Shown here in pieces: positions 18,640 through 27,689 of a stretch of DNA of 64,000 nucleotides. The stretch spans positions 186,001 to 250,000 of the forward strand of contig CAXXSY010000003.1 in NCBI GenBank assembly GCA_963665015.2. Direction: 5' to 3'. Source of the stretch: G963662655 sp963665015. GTDB lineage: Bacteria > Cloacimonadota > Cloacimonadia > Cloacimonadales > JAIOQZ01. Position 1 is the stretch's first letter. Each line of letters starts with the position of its first letter. A program made the position numbers and the translations under genes. The notes under the pieces are model-generated. The model was not told where the DNA came from. It did no database searches and was given only the letters and a program-made list of their open reading frames with translations.

Positions 18640-19604
18640 AGGTAAAAACTCCCGGAGTCTGTCAGGTAGGAAGGAATATGCGCCGTCAGGATTTCCGTGC
18701 GGATCATGGTGCAATCAGACAGAAGCGGCTTGATCTCGTCGATGCGCCTGCCAAATTCTCCGGCGACGATGCTGTTGGTGAATCCGAGCGCCAGGGTCCT
18801 TTCTCCATCCAGACAATGAAGGCGAACGCGAATCCTGTCCAGCATTTTCGACCGGTAGTTCATCTGATAGACGGTCGAAAGACGCTCCCTGTTCACCGAT
18901 TTCTCGATCATGACGGGCCGCCCGGGGAACTCCCAGCCGTAGATATACTTGCCCTTCTTCTCCAGCAGATTGTTCACGAATGCCAGCGCGTTATCCTTTT
19001 CCGGAATCTGATGGAACAGATAGATCATCTCCTCCGAAAGCTGCCGCAAATTTCCGGCGACCGTTTTCGTCGAACCGGCGTCACGGCAGTCTCTAAGGAA
19101 ATCAAGCAGTTTTCGTGTATCCGTATCGTCCATCTCGTCGAACACGTCGATCCAGTCGTCGAACTCTACCAGGTCGCCGATCTCCCGCAGGGACGCGATA
19201 TCGAACAGGAAGGCCAGCAGACCGGAGGGATTCTTCTTGCGCCCAGGATTCCGGCGGTAGAGTCGATCGAGCACGTACTGGTTGAAGAGATTCAGCGGGA
19301 TGCCCCATCGGGAGGCGGTTTGGACAAGTTGTTCCGTGGTTCCGCCGTCGTGCAACGAGACCAGCCGCAGGTTGATCTTGGGGTGGAGCTCCTGCACCTG
19401 GATATAGTGACGTTTGTGGTCGAGGTTCAGTTGGGATTCGGCGAGTACCTGCTGCCCCTTGATCTCGACGAGATAGCGGCCTTCGCCCAGTCCATCGACG
19501 ATCTTCGCCGGATGGATGTCGCCGACATGCAGGATCGAGCGCAGGCGCGAGACGCTGGTCTGGCTGAGCTTCGTCGCCCGGGTGGAAGAAACGCGGCGGA
19601 TCAT
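18636..19604 (-). CDS. FliK-like protein with OB-type N-terminal domain
   Basis: 322 residues. Residues about 25-85 (LHVGDIHPAKIVDGLGEGRY followed by a GQQVLAES strand) have the pattern of the OB-like domain seen in FliK-type hook-length control proteins. The middle part is helical and hydrophilic, and the C-terminal ~90 residues resemble a FliK C-terminal beta domain (DRIRVRLHCLDGERTLALGF). No flagellar structural genes are in the window, so a hook-length role is a hypothesis. It starts six bases after the TPR gene and is coupled to the 42-residue gene. Confidence 0.5.
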   Translation of the reverse strand: MIRRVSSTRATKLSQTSVSRLRSILHVGDIHPAKIVDGLGEGRYLVEIKGQQVLAESQLNLDHKRHYIQVQELHPKINLRLVSLHDGGTTEQLVQTASRWGIPLNLFNQYVLDRLYRRNPGRKKNPSGLLAFLFDIASLREIGDLVEFDDWIDVFDEMDDTDTRKLLDFLRDCRDAGSTKTVAGNLRQLSEEMIYLFHQIPEKDNALAFVNNLLEKKGKYIYGWEFPGRPVMIEKSVNRERLSTVYQMNYRSKMLDRIRVRLHCLDGERTLALGFTNSIVAGEFGRRIDEIKPLLSDCTMIRTEILTAHIPSYLTDSGSFYL

Positions 19605-19610
19605 TCGAGA

Positions 19611-21182
19611 CTATTCATTTGTCTTGAGAACGAACTCGACTTCGCGCACCGATATCTTGAGTTCCTTGCTGATGGCATCGGCATCCCATCCGTTCTGCGA
19701 CAGTTTGAGGATCATCTTTTGCATGTATTCCTGGTCGCCGATGCGCGGCTCTTCCCCGGTGTCCTGCACCTCGTCTTCCAGCAGTTCCCGTTCTTCGTCC
19801 TCGGTGAGTGCGGTTTCTTCCCTCAGGATATCTTCCGGGGTTTCCGGTTTCGAGTCGTCACCGAAATAAAGCCTGGCTTCGGATTCCCGATCTTCCGCTT
19901 CCTCTTCCGGTTCGGGCAAGAATTCTTCTTCCGGCTCGGGTTCTTCGACCGGAGGCTCGAACGTATCTTCTTCCGGCTTCTCTTGCTCGATCTCTTCCTT
20001 GATCAGCTCTTCGTGATACTCGAAATCCTGCTGCGTGAAATCGTCGTCGGATGGGGTGGTACGGTTGCGGTAGTAGATCATCAGGAGGAAGAACACGATC
20101 ACGCCGAAGATAAGCATCAGAAGGAGCGCGATCCACAGCTTGAGCTCGATTTGGAGGAAACTATCGGAGGACAGGGAATCGGCAGGACTGCCCGTATCGG
20201 TCGCGAGCCCCGCGAAGAGCTTGGCGTTCTCGCTGTCTCCGACCGCGGCGTAGAGCTCGGCCAGCGCCTTGTACTTGTCGAAGCTGTAGGGTGATTTGGC
20301 GGGAATGCGATTCAGGAGGGAGATGGCGGTCATGTAGTCTTCGCGATTGTGGGTGACGTTGTCCGCCATGAATTTGTATGCCAAGCCGGCGAGCATCAGC
20401 CGGTCGGGGCTTTTGTCGGATTTGTTCGCGGCCTTGACCAGGAGCGAATCAATGTCGTCGCTCACGACCGGCGTCTTGACCGGTGTGGCTGGTGGTTCCG
20501 CCTTCTGTTGCGCTGACTTGGGCTTTTCGGGCTGTGGCTTCGCCGGGCTCTTTCCGCCCAGATTCTTGATTTCATCCTGCGTCATCGCGTATTCCGAGGC
20601 GGTATCCTTCACCATCTGAAAATGCCGCAACGCCTCTTTCGGATTCTTCCGGTTTTTCAGGATCATGCCCCAGTAGTAGTGGATACCGGTCATGGTCGGT
20701 GCCTGTTTCGCGATCACCTCGTACTGCTCGACGGCGCGGGTGTAGAATCCGGTCTTGTAGTAGAATCGCGCGAAACTCAGGCGCTCGTGAACGGCGGAGG
20801 GTGTTTTCACGTTGAAGATATCGAGCACAATCTTGTACTTGTCACCCGTCAGGTACGACTGCTTCACCTGCGCGAAGCCGTCGGTCCGGAACGTTGCGGT
20901 CAGTCCGCTGTTTCCGCCTTCCACCACGATTTCATCCAGCACGCGGCTGTCTTTGGTATCCTGTTCCGCCTGAAGTCGGCTTCCGGCTGTAACGCCGCCG
21001 AGAACGATTCGCACGTATTTTCCGGCGTCGTCTCGCTCCACGCGGTACTCGGGCTTGCTGTCAAACTGCAATACAGCGCGGCACACCTCTCCGTAATCGC
21101 CGTAATAAATTGTCTCGAGAACGGGCTGAGCCGCGAAGCAGATCGCGATCGTCATCAGAAGAAAAAGACCGATTCGTTTCAT
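19611..21182 (-). CDS. Exported TPR protein with one membrane helix and a C-terminal HTH-like tail
   Basis: 523 residues: signal peptide (1-18), an AMIN-like beta domain (~20-130) of the kind that binds envelope polymers, a TPR-like helical region (~135-215 and ~255-330), a single membrane helix (LWIALLLMLIFGVIVFFLLM, ~350-370), a very acidic segment and a final ~45-residue helix-turn-helix-like tail (LSQNGWDADAISKELKISV), which would lie in the cytoplasm. This tail resembles those of DUF6115-type proteins found beside flagellar genes. The protein appears to link an outside sensor to an inside DNA- or protein-binding tail. First gene of the eight-gene operon ending at 15497. Confidence 0.6.
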   Translation of the reverse strand: MKRIGLFLLMTIAICFAAQPVLETIYYGDYGEVCRAVLQFDSKPEYRVERDDAGKYVRIVLGGVTAGSRLQAEQDTKDSRVLDEIVVEGGNSGLTATFRTDGFAQVKQSYLTGDKYKIVLDIFNVKTPSAVHERLSFARFYYKTGFYTRAVEQYEVIAKQAPTMTGIHYYWGMILKNRKNPKEALRHFQMVKDTASEYAMTQDEIKNLGGKSPAKPQPEKPKSAQQKAEPPATPVKTPVVSDDIDSLLVKAANKSDKSPDRLMLAGLAYKFMADNVTHNREDYMTAISLLNRIPAKSPYSFDKYKALAELYAAVGDSENAKLFAGLATDTGSPADSLSSDSFLQIELKLWIALLLMLIFGVIVFFLLMIYYRNRTTPSDDDFTQQDFEYHEELIKEEIEQEKPEEDTFEPPVEEPEPEEEFLPEPEEEAEDRESEARLYFGDDSKPETPEDILREETALTEDEERELLEDEVQDTGEEPRIGDQEYMQKMILKLSQNGWDADAISKELKISVREVEFVLKTNE

Positions 21183-21271
21183 AATATCCCCACAGATTCA
21201 CATGATGAAATATGGCAATTTACCTGCATATTGATAGTTAACGCACACTTCAGCAAGTTACCATAAGCATG

Positions 21272-21300
21272 TATTTACTATCTTACTTCTTTTCTGTCAA
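21272..21300 (-). promoter_or_regulatory. Candidate promoter of the TPR/FliK-like/PilZ operon
   Basis: TTGACA on the minus strand (21300-21295), with TAAATA 17 bases downstream (21277-21272). The -35 is perfect and the -10 is poor. The leader to the start at 21182 would be about 85 bases. The plus-strand gap up to 21446 holds no other clear element. Confidence 0.35.
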
Positions 21301-21446
21301 GCTTTTATCGTGTGGCGCACAGAAAATTCGATGTTCGGCAATCCCAAAGACGATCGTTTCCCGATATTTGATGTCGATCGAAAAAAAGATTTACAGGATT
21401 CCGCCGCTTCTCTTATATCGTAAAAAGCAATCAATCGGAGGTTTTC

Positions 21447-21782
21447 ATGGAACTGATCATCGAACGCGAAGGCAAGATCGTCATCTTCAAAATAGCAAGC
21501 AGGCTCGACTCGCTCTCGGCACCAAAGGTCGAAAAAGCGCTCCTTCCGGCAATCGAGACGCACGGCGATTACCTGATGGACATGACCGCACTCGAACATA
21601 TCAGCAGCGCCGGACTGCGCGTTCTGCTACTCGCCGCCAAGAAGATACGATCCACCGAAAGCCGCATGGTCCTCTTCGGGATGTCCGACGCTATCCGGGA
21701 CATCTTCGACATCGCCGGCTTCTCCACCATCTTCGAAATCGTGGATGGCAAGGAAGACGCCGTGAAGGAGCTTGCCGTTTAG
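21447..21782 (+). CDS. STAS-domain anti-anti-sigma factor-like protein
   Basis: 111-residue single STAS domain, the fold of SpoIIAA/RsbV proteins, which switch partner proteins through phosphorylation of one serine. The phospho-site context is ALEHISSAGLRVLL. The start has CGGAGG five to eight bases upstream. No partner kinase (RsbW type) or phosphatase is adjacent, so its switch partners lie elsewhere. The stop overlaps the stop of the convergent gene by four bases. Confidence 0.85.
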   Translation: MELIIEREGKIVIFKIASRLDSLSAPKVEKALLPAIETHGDYLMDMTALEHISSAGLRVLLLAAKKIRSTESRMVLFGMSDAIRDIFDIAGFSTIFEIVDGKEDAVKELAV

Positions 21783-24745
21783 TATAGCCTGAAGATCGGG
21801 ATATCCATGGCGACAATGAGGCAGGCGCGCCTTACGTCAACATCGGTCTCTTCATCAACCCTTCGATAGTTCGGGATAATCTGATAGCCTGCCGCCACGC
21901 TGACCGCGAATTCCGGAATGGCGTACGTGAGGAATACCCCCGGGGCATACACCGAGCTGAATTTCCAGTCCTGATCGGAAGCCTCCTCACGATCGCTACC
22001 ATACTTGTGTTGAAAGAATGTTCCCAGGTCAACAGGTGCGAACAGGAGTCCGAAATTCCAGTAATCATGCAGATGAAGGGTAAATTCCAGCCCGACTGGC
22101 GCTGACAATCCGACCGTGCCATAGTGATATTCCGTGTCCGTCTCGGGATTCCGGATGTATTCGATTGCGCCCACCACACCGAGATACCCGTTGATATAGC
22201 ACCCGCTATACTTGATTTCGTTCCGCAGGGTGTGTCGCTTTGCCAGAAAGCTTGTTTCGGGTAGTGCGTATTTCTCGAACACGGCCTGCGCTTCTTTCTC
22301 GTTCCGAATCTCCGCGAACGCAGCCAGTGCTTCAATCGCTTGCAGTAGTTCCTTGTCCATGATGTTGTTTTTCCCGTTGCTTTCTTGATCTCCATCCCCA
22401 CCTTTCGGTTTCAGATTCACCTTCCGGTTCAATACAATGAGCTGTCGGACGAATCGCGAATATTCTTTTCCCTTCAGGCTCGACAGCATAATGGATACGT
22501 CTTCCGCATAGCTTTGCAACGTTTTGAGCGCCGTTACCAGATTATCGCTATCCCCGTCAATCTCCTCGAAAAGCTTGATACCGGATTCGCAGGTGAGTAA
22601 TTTGAGCAACTCCCCGCTGAGGTCGATCGCCAATTCACAGAACCGCTCCGGATCAATTCGATTCGCCTTGATTTCGCTGTTGATCTTGTCGCTTGTTTCG
22701 ACGATCTGATTCAAGATTGAGCACAATTCTTGCTGATTCTTTGGATCAAAGAAAACGTCGGCGTGATGCAGCTCCTCCAAGCCATTGTTATCTGCGTATC
22801 GCAGTACTGCCAGCGTTAGTATTTGGCTTCGGTCTTTCGCCGGATAGGAGTGAAAATCGATTTCCAGCAAGTAGGATATCATATCCAGCCATCCTTTCAG
22901 TGCCGGATCCTCGATCTCGTTCACAACCTTGTGCAACGCGACTCCAAGCGATTTCCCATCGACAAATTCGATCATCACCTCGACAATTGGCCAGGTCTCG
23001 TTCACGATCTGGTCAAGTTTTTCACCTTTGACGTTCAGGCTGTCACTCTTGATGATCAGGCTATTACCCTTGATGACCAGCTTTTTACTATTAATGATAA
23101 GGCTATCGCATTTGATGCTCAGGTTATTGCCTTCGATGAGCAGGCTGTCACCCTTGATTGCCAGGCTATTTCTTTTTACGACCAGGCTTTCGCACTTGAT
23201 GACCAGGGCATCGCCCTTGATGATCAGGGTGTCGCATTTGGTTTCCCGGCTTTTATCATTGATGCTCAGGTTATTGCCTTCGATGAGCAGGCTGTCACCC
23301 TTGATTGCCAGGCTATCACCCTTGATGACCATATCATTGATCCTGGCATCGACAATTTCTTTATACACTTTCCTGAGACAGACAAGGAGGTCTTTTCGGA
23401 GTACTTCCTTCAATACGTCACAATCAGGGGCGCTTTGCAGCGAGCTCAAGCCTTCGTTCGCGAGCCCCTCGAAGTATTCCTTCGTGTTAGGGAAGTATTT
23501 TCCGAAACTGCTTTCCTCGTCGGAAAGCTTCCTACTGCTTTCCTTGTCGGAAAGCTTCCTGCGGTACATGCGATTGAAGAAGCTCAGTGTAAACGATTGC
23601 TTCGCCCGCTCCATCATGAAGCTCGCCGTGCCCTCGATGATCGCCTGCTCCCAGTCCTGCGAGCCGGCCACAATCGCGATGCCCGAAGATGTTTCTTCCG
23701 CTCGTCCTATTTCCGATATCGCCACCGGACAGTCAAAGCGTTTAAAGACCTGCTTATTCGCGTTGACGATCTTCTCGATTTGCTCTTTCGTAATTATGGT
23801 ATTATTGCCGTTGCTCATAATAGCTTTCAGCTCGTTGGTCGCCTTCTCGCTCGAAAATGTTACAAGCTGTTTGTCAATCTTTGTCCGAAGTTCTTTCAAG
23901 CTCTCCAGATTGATCACACCCTTGTAGTTGCTTCCGCCATAGAGAAGGCACATTTTGTTGATCGAACGGTTGATTTCCTTTAGTGCCTCCATGTCTTTTT
24001 CAGTCGGAGGTTTAGCGATTGTATCGTAATATCCAAGCAAATCATTCAGGTCTTTTTGGGCCACCTTGACATCCATAACTTCTTCGATTTTAAGTGCGTC
24101 TTGCTTGCGTTTTTCTTTAAGCAGTACGATATGCTCATTAATCGCCTGCTTGAGTGAGTCGTATTTCGTTTTTCTCTCTTTCTCTTTAAAGTCATCTGCT
24201 TTGATCGTATCGAGTAATCCGACCAGTTCGGAGGTAAAATTGATGTAACCATAGTCTTTCTTTTCCTTTATCTGATCGAAATTCACGCGGATCGAATCGA
24301 TTTTCTCGTCCGCATCTTTCATGCTTCTTATCTCAGCAATGATTTGATCTTCGTTTTGAGTGCTCTCCTCTTGAATGTCGATGATCATTCCGTTCTGGAT
24401 TTCCGCTATCTGATCCGTGATCCTCAAGCGGAGTGTCTCGATCGTGCCGGGGTCGAGTACGGACTTGCATTTCGAGCCGCCGTACAGCACGTTGAGCCGA
24501 TCGAGGGTCCACAGGATGTCGTTCAGGCTTTTCAGGTATTCAAAGCTTCTCGTGGACCTTATGGTTCCGTAGTATTCCATCAGCTCGAAGATGTCTTTCT
24601 TGCCGTTCTCGGGCGTGATCGCTTCATTGATTTCCAGGGCAAGTTCTTTCGGCGATTTTTCCTTCACCTGGGACAAGAGACCGCTCGTGCAAAGGATCAG
24701 CAGAAGAAGAACAAGGGGAATTTTTCTCATAAAAGTGTGTAACAT
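21779..24745 (-). CDS. Large envelope protein with heptapeptide repeats and beta-barrel-like C terminus
   Basis: 988 residues from the ATG at 24745, chosen because AAGG lies five bases upstream. A signal peptide (KIPLVLLLLILCTSGLLSQ) is followed by two related helical segments (~35-110 and ~220-300; both contain an LYGGS(K/N)(C/Y)K motif), a central region with fifteen tandem seven-residue repeats of pattern xIKGDSL, a second helical region, and a C-terminal ~150 residues of alternating aromatic and polar strands (YINGYLGVVGAIEYI, FGLLFAPVDLGTFF) ending in FRLY. The last part looks like a small outer-membrane barrel. No family recognised as a whole. The gene is AT-richer than its neighbours. 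Confidence 0.65.
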   Translation of the reverse strand: MLHTFMRKIPLVLLLLILCTSGLLSQVKEKSPKELALEINEAITPENGKKDIFELMEYYGTIRSTRSFEYLKSLNDILWTLDRLNVLYGGSKCKSVLDPGTIETLRLRITDQIAEIQNGMIIDIQEESTQNEDQIIAEIRSMKDADEKIDSIRVNFDQIKEKKDYGYINFTSELVGLLDTIKADDFKEKERKTKYDSLKQAINEHIVLLKEKRKQDALKIEEVMDVKVAQKDLNDLLGYYDTIAKPPTEKDMEALKEINRSINKMCLLYGGSNYKGVINLESLKELRTKIDKQLVTFSSEKATNELKAIMSNGNNTIITKEQIEKIVNANKQVFKRFDCPVAISEIGRAEETSSGIAIVAGSQDWEQAIIEGTASFMMERAKQSFTLSFFNRMYRRKLSDKESSRKLSDEESSFGKYFPNTKEYFEGLANEGLSSLQSAPDCDVLKEVLRKDLLVCLRKVYKEIVDARINDMVIKGDSLAIKGDSLLIEGNNLSINDKSRETKCDTLIIKGDALVIKCESLVVKRNSLAIKGDSLLIEGNNLSIKCDSLIINSKKLVIKGNSLIIKSDSLNVKGEKLDQIVNETWPIVEVMIEFVDGKSLGVALHKVVNEIEDPALKGWLDMISYLLEIDFHSYPAKDRSQILTLAVLRYADNNGLEELHHADVFFDPKNQQELCSILNQIVETSDKINSEIKANRIDPERFCELAIDLSGELLKLLTCESGIKLFEEIDGDSDNLVTALKTLQSYAEDVSIMLSSLKGKEYSRFVRQLIVLNRKVNLKPKGGDGDQESNGKNNIMDKELLQAIEALAAFAEIRNEKEAQAVFEKYALPETSFLAKRHTLRNEIKYSGCYINGYLGVVGAIEYIRNPETDTEYHYGTVGLSAPVGLEFTLHLHDYWNFGLLFAPVDLGTFFQHKYGSDREEASDQDWKFSSVYAPGVFLTYAIPEFAVSVAAGYQIIPNYRRVDEETDVDVRRACLIVAMDIPIFRLY
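23015..23329 (-). repeat. In-gene minisatellite: fifteen 21-base units encoding heptapeptides
   Basis: 315 bases encode exactly 15 heptads with pattern (A/V/I)IKGDSL. Two larger blocks reading AIKGDSLLIEGNNLSI are duplicated inside the array. Unit length is constant although units have diverged, so the repeat is maintained in frame by selection on the protein. Confidence 0.85.
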
Positions 24746-24751
24746 AACCAC

Positions 24752-25241
24752 CTTCTGATAAAGTTTTCATGCGATTTCTTTTTTTAGCTAGCTACTTCCA
24801 CTTCAGGCTCAGTAATGGTGACAGAAAGAATGATAGTTTCTGAAATTCGCGGTCATAGTTGGCATATTGGTGCGGTTATGTCAATAATTTCCATAATTAA
24901 TTATCAATATTATCGGCGCGATCTCTTTACTCGACATTCGGCAGTCTATAAAGCTTGATATCCCTCAACCTCCCCATGCTTTACGGGTATATTTCGCTAA
25001 CGGTAAACTCATACGATGGAGATGAAGCAAGAATCCCCGCACGATATCTCCGATCTAATGGAAAAGCAGTCGAAAGCGGGAATCCTACCGATGAGCTATC
25101 TGCTGGTGGGGGAGAAGCGATAGACATCTGTCACTTCAGGATGAAAAATACAGGATTGTCTTCGGTCTGCTTTGGGTTGCATTAGCCAGTTTTATGTTGC
25201 CAATTCGGACAGGGATTGCATTGTTGTGATTGAGGTGTAAA
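24752..25241. other. 490-base AT-rich gap before the restriction-modification remnant
   Basis: No convincing gene. A minus-strand TTGACA (24884-24879) could be the -35 of the envelope-protein gene, but its -10 is poor. ACATTCGGCAGT at 24934-24945 matches the box of the dispersed repeats near 31 and 33 kb. A short frame at 25022-25126 (MKQESPHDISDLME...) could encode 34 residues but has no credible ribosome site. Confidence 0.4.
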
Positions 25242-26048
25242 ATGTATGAAGGCATGCAGTTAGAAATACCGTTTCAAAATGCAGGATTTCGTGTTTGTCG
25301 ATCCGCGAGGAAGAAGCCTATTCAATCCGTTTCTCCTTTAAGATATCCCGGAGGTAAAACAAGAGCGGTAAAATTTATAACTCGATTGTTTCCAAAGGAT
25401 ATCACCCGGCTTTGTTCGCCGTTTCTCGGAGGAGGCTCGATAGAACTGAAATGCGCCTCAAATGGTATTGCGGTATTCGGGTATGATGCTTTTCTGCCAC
25501 TGGTGGATTTCTGGGATACGCTTCTGGAGCGTCCGGAAGAGCTTGCCGAAGCTGTCGCGAAAGAATACCCGCTGCCCAAAGAACGGTTTTATTTATTCCA
25601 GAAAACCCAGTCAAAGGCCCCGACTCGACTGGAAAGAGCTGCGATCTTCTACATTCTGAACAGGTCTTCCTACTCCGGTTCAACTCTTTCCGGAGGAATG
25701 TCGCCCGGTCATCCGCGTTTTACAGAATCATCGATTGATCGAATTCGTAATTTCTACAATCCGAATCTCCACGTTGAGCATGCTGATTTCCGCGAATCAA
25801 TTGCACGGCACGAAGACTCGTTTCTTTATCTGGACCCGCCGTATTTAATTAAAAACAATTTGTACGGCAAAAATGGAAATACACACAAAGGATTCGCACA
25901 TGAAGATTTACGAGATATTTTGAAGGAGCGGGATTCCTGGATACTCTCTTACAACAACAGCGAAACGATTCTGGACTGGTATGGCGAATACGAGATTCTC
26001 TTTCCGGATTGGAAATACGGGATGTCAAAGGATAAAAAAATCCCGTGA
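25242..26048 (+). CDS. D12-class DNA adenine N6-methyltransferase, 3' end frameshifted
   Basis: DNA methyltransferase of the Dam-like D12 class: RYPGGKTRAVKFI near the N terminus, the SAM-binding FLGGGSIELK motif and the catalytic DPPY box (YLDPPYLIKNN). The start at 25242 has GAGGTG five bases upstream. The frame ends early after MSKDKKIP at 26048, straight after a run of seven A (26034-26040). Removing one A restores a family-like ending, KSREVIILSHDVRDRVKL, whose stop (26092-26094) overlaps the ATG of the next gene as ATGA. The last ~15 residues are therefore lost through a one-base frameshift or an assembly error. It pairs with the restriction endonuclease gene downstream. Confidence 0.8.
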   Translation: MYEGMQLEIPFQNAGFRVCRSARKKPIQSVSPLRYPGGKTRAVKFITRLFPKDITRLCSPFLGGGSIELKCASNGIAVFGYDAFLPLVDFWDTLLERPEELAEAVAKEYPLPKERFYLFQKTQSKAPTRLERAAIFYILNRSSYSGSTLSGGMSPGHPRFTESSIDRIRNFYNPNLHVEHADFRESIARHEDSFLYLDPPYLIKNNLYGKNGNTHKGFAHEDLRDILKERDSWILSYNNSETILDWYGEYEILFPDWKYGMSKDKKIP

Positions 26049-26090
26049 AGTCATCATATTGAGTCATGACGTACGTGACAGGGTGAAATT

Positions 26091-27014
26091 ATGAACCAGA
26101 CTGAAACAGGTAAGGCATTTGAATTTGCAATTATTCAATCAATCTCTGAATTAGTGCCAAACGCAAAACTCATTCAGGATAAATCATTTATAAAAACCCG
26201 CGAATGTTTTGGATAACTTGAAAAACCAAGTAATGAAGAATATAAGAAGCATGCTGAAACGGCATCAAGAAGGCTGCTGGAACTCGAACCGATCCTGAGA
26301 GAATACCCAGGTGAAATCTTTCTGATTATCCAGCCCGACAGTGCGGGTACGCATGGAGATGTGCGGGATATCGTGATCCGGGCTGAAGATATTGATTGGG
26401 AAATTGGCATTTCGGCAAAACATCATCATTTTGCGGTCAAGCACTCAAGACTATCGGGCAATATCGATTTTGGCGATAAATGGCTCGGGCATCCTTGTTC
26501 CAATCAATATTTTGACGAAATCAACCCAATATTCGATGCTTTGGTAAAGCTCAGGGAGCAAGGGATTGATTGGAGTTCCCTGAAGAATAAAATGGATGTT
26601 TACCGCGATATCACCACAGCTTTCAAGGATGAGTTTTTAAGAATAGCCGGACAGGACGATAGCGTTCCAGAGCAAATCCTGCGCTATCTGATCGGACGAC
26701 GAGATTTCTATAAGATCGTGAAAGTCAACGGTTATACATCCTTTCAGGCTTTCCATTTCAATGGGACGCTGAACAGAAACTACAAAAGCACAAAGCCGAC
26801 GATCAAGCTCAGCAGACTGAAATCCCCGACGAGGATCATCGAGCTCGACTATAAGAAAAATAGCGCGACCACGCTGTTTCTGACGATGGACGAAGGCTGG
26901 CAGATAAGCTTCAGAATACACAACGCCAGCACGAAAGTCGAACCGTCGTTGAAGTTCGATATTTCGTTGGTTGGTCAGCCGCCCGACCTGTACAGCGATC
27001 AGCTCATCTGTTGA
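26091..27014 (+). pseudogene. HaeIII-family type II restriction endonuclease, interrupted by a TAA codon
   Basis: One continuous frame from ATG 26091 to TGA 27014, broken only by TAA at 26214-26216 (after REC FG). The N-terminal part (TGKAFEFAIIQSISE) and the part after the stop (QPDSAGTHGDVRDIVIR, WEIGISAKHHHFAVKHSRLS, DFGDKWLGHPCS, SFRIHNASTKVEPSLKFDI) match the HaeIII endonuclease family over its full length. Intact it would be 307 residues. It would start in a four-base overlap with the repaired methyltransferase frame. A methionine-initiated product could only begin at 26361, leaving out the first 90 residues, including the QPDSAG segment. Probably inactive unless the stop is a sequencing error. 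Confidence 0.8.
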
Positions 27015-27023
27015 TGCGTTGTA

Positions 27024-27569
27024 CTATGTCCCGGTGAGGGAGAAGCGTTTCTGCTGAACCGCGAACGCGATGATGAGTCCTGCTTCGGCTGCAATGATAA
27101 TGGCCGGCAGCGTTTTATGGAAAATGATGTCGATCGACATGCCACTGTAGCGTATAACAATATACAGGTGAATGAAGCTCTTGATCAGGAAATAGAGGTT
27201 CACGACACCGAATAGAATTGATCCCGCCAGCAGCAATTTATCGATCCGCTTGAAGATGGAGACGACAACCATGACCGTTGCGGCAAGCACCAGGATATTG
27301 CCTGCCAGGACGATCACGTTTCCCAATGCCCAGAAATCGTATCCGGTCATTCGAGAGAAGTGTGCGGCAAGCGAAGCGCTTCGAATCAGCAGGTAAACCG
27401 ACTGCGTGAGAAGCATGATGGAAAACGGGATGGTATATAGATTCTTCTTCATGAAGCCGTGGAGAAGGATGCCAATAACGGCGAGGGTAAGTAGATAGTT
27501 TAGGATCGGTTCGAAAATCAGGTACGAAAATGCGTACAACAGTAAATAATCAATTGCGGGTGACGTCAT
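27024..27569 (-). CDS. Polytopic membrane protein of unknown function
   Basis: 181 residues with five or six hydrophobic helices (about 8-33, 45-65, 78-103, 112-135, 150-172) and short loops. Few charged residues except HGFMKKN and FKRIDK, which suggest cytoplasmic loops. No family recognised. Convergent with the restriction gene (9 bases between stops). The 120-base gap upstream of the start holds no clear terminator. Confidence 0.7.
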   Translation of the reverse strand: MTSPAIDYLLLYAFSYLIFEPILNYLLTLAVIGILLHGFMKKNLYTIPFSIMLLTQSVYLLIRSASLAAHFSRMTGYDFWALGNVIVLAGNILVLAATVMVVVSIFKRIDKLLLAGSILFGVVNLYFLIKSFIHLYIVIRYSGMSIDIIFHKTLPAIIIAAEAGLIIAFAVQQKRFSLTGT

Positions 27570-27689
27570 AAATCCTCCGTGTATGTTTTGGGTTGTGCCG
27601 CATTAGGATGAAACAACCGGGTGTAACCTTGAAGTATAACGATATTAATTATCGAAAGGCTACACCCGAATGTCAAACGAAATGCAGGA

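Noticed and set aside
18678..20294. 538-codon plus-strand frame across the FliK-like and TPR genes
   Set aside because: The minus-strand genes have coupled starts, a signal peptide and domains; this frame has none and spans the junction of two real genes.
23015..23329. Possible CRISPR array, from regular repeat spacing
   Set aside because: Units are contiguous 21-base coding repeats without spacers, in frame within a long gene.
22823..23983. 386-codon plus-strand frame over the heptad repeats
   Set aside because: It is the complement of the repeat array; the periodic translation (ALDDQ-type units) mirrors the real heptads, and there is no start signal.
24955..25185. 76-codon plus-strand frame before the methyltransferase gene, possibly a controller protein
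   Set aside because: No helix-turn-helix, no ribosome site and mixed composition; I found no support for a restriction-system controller.
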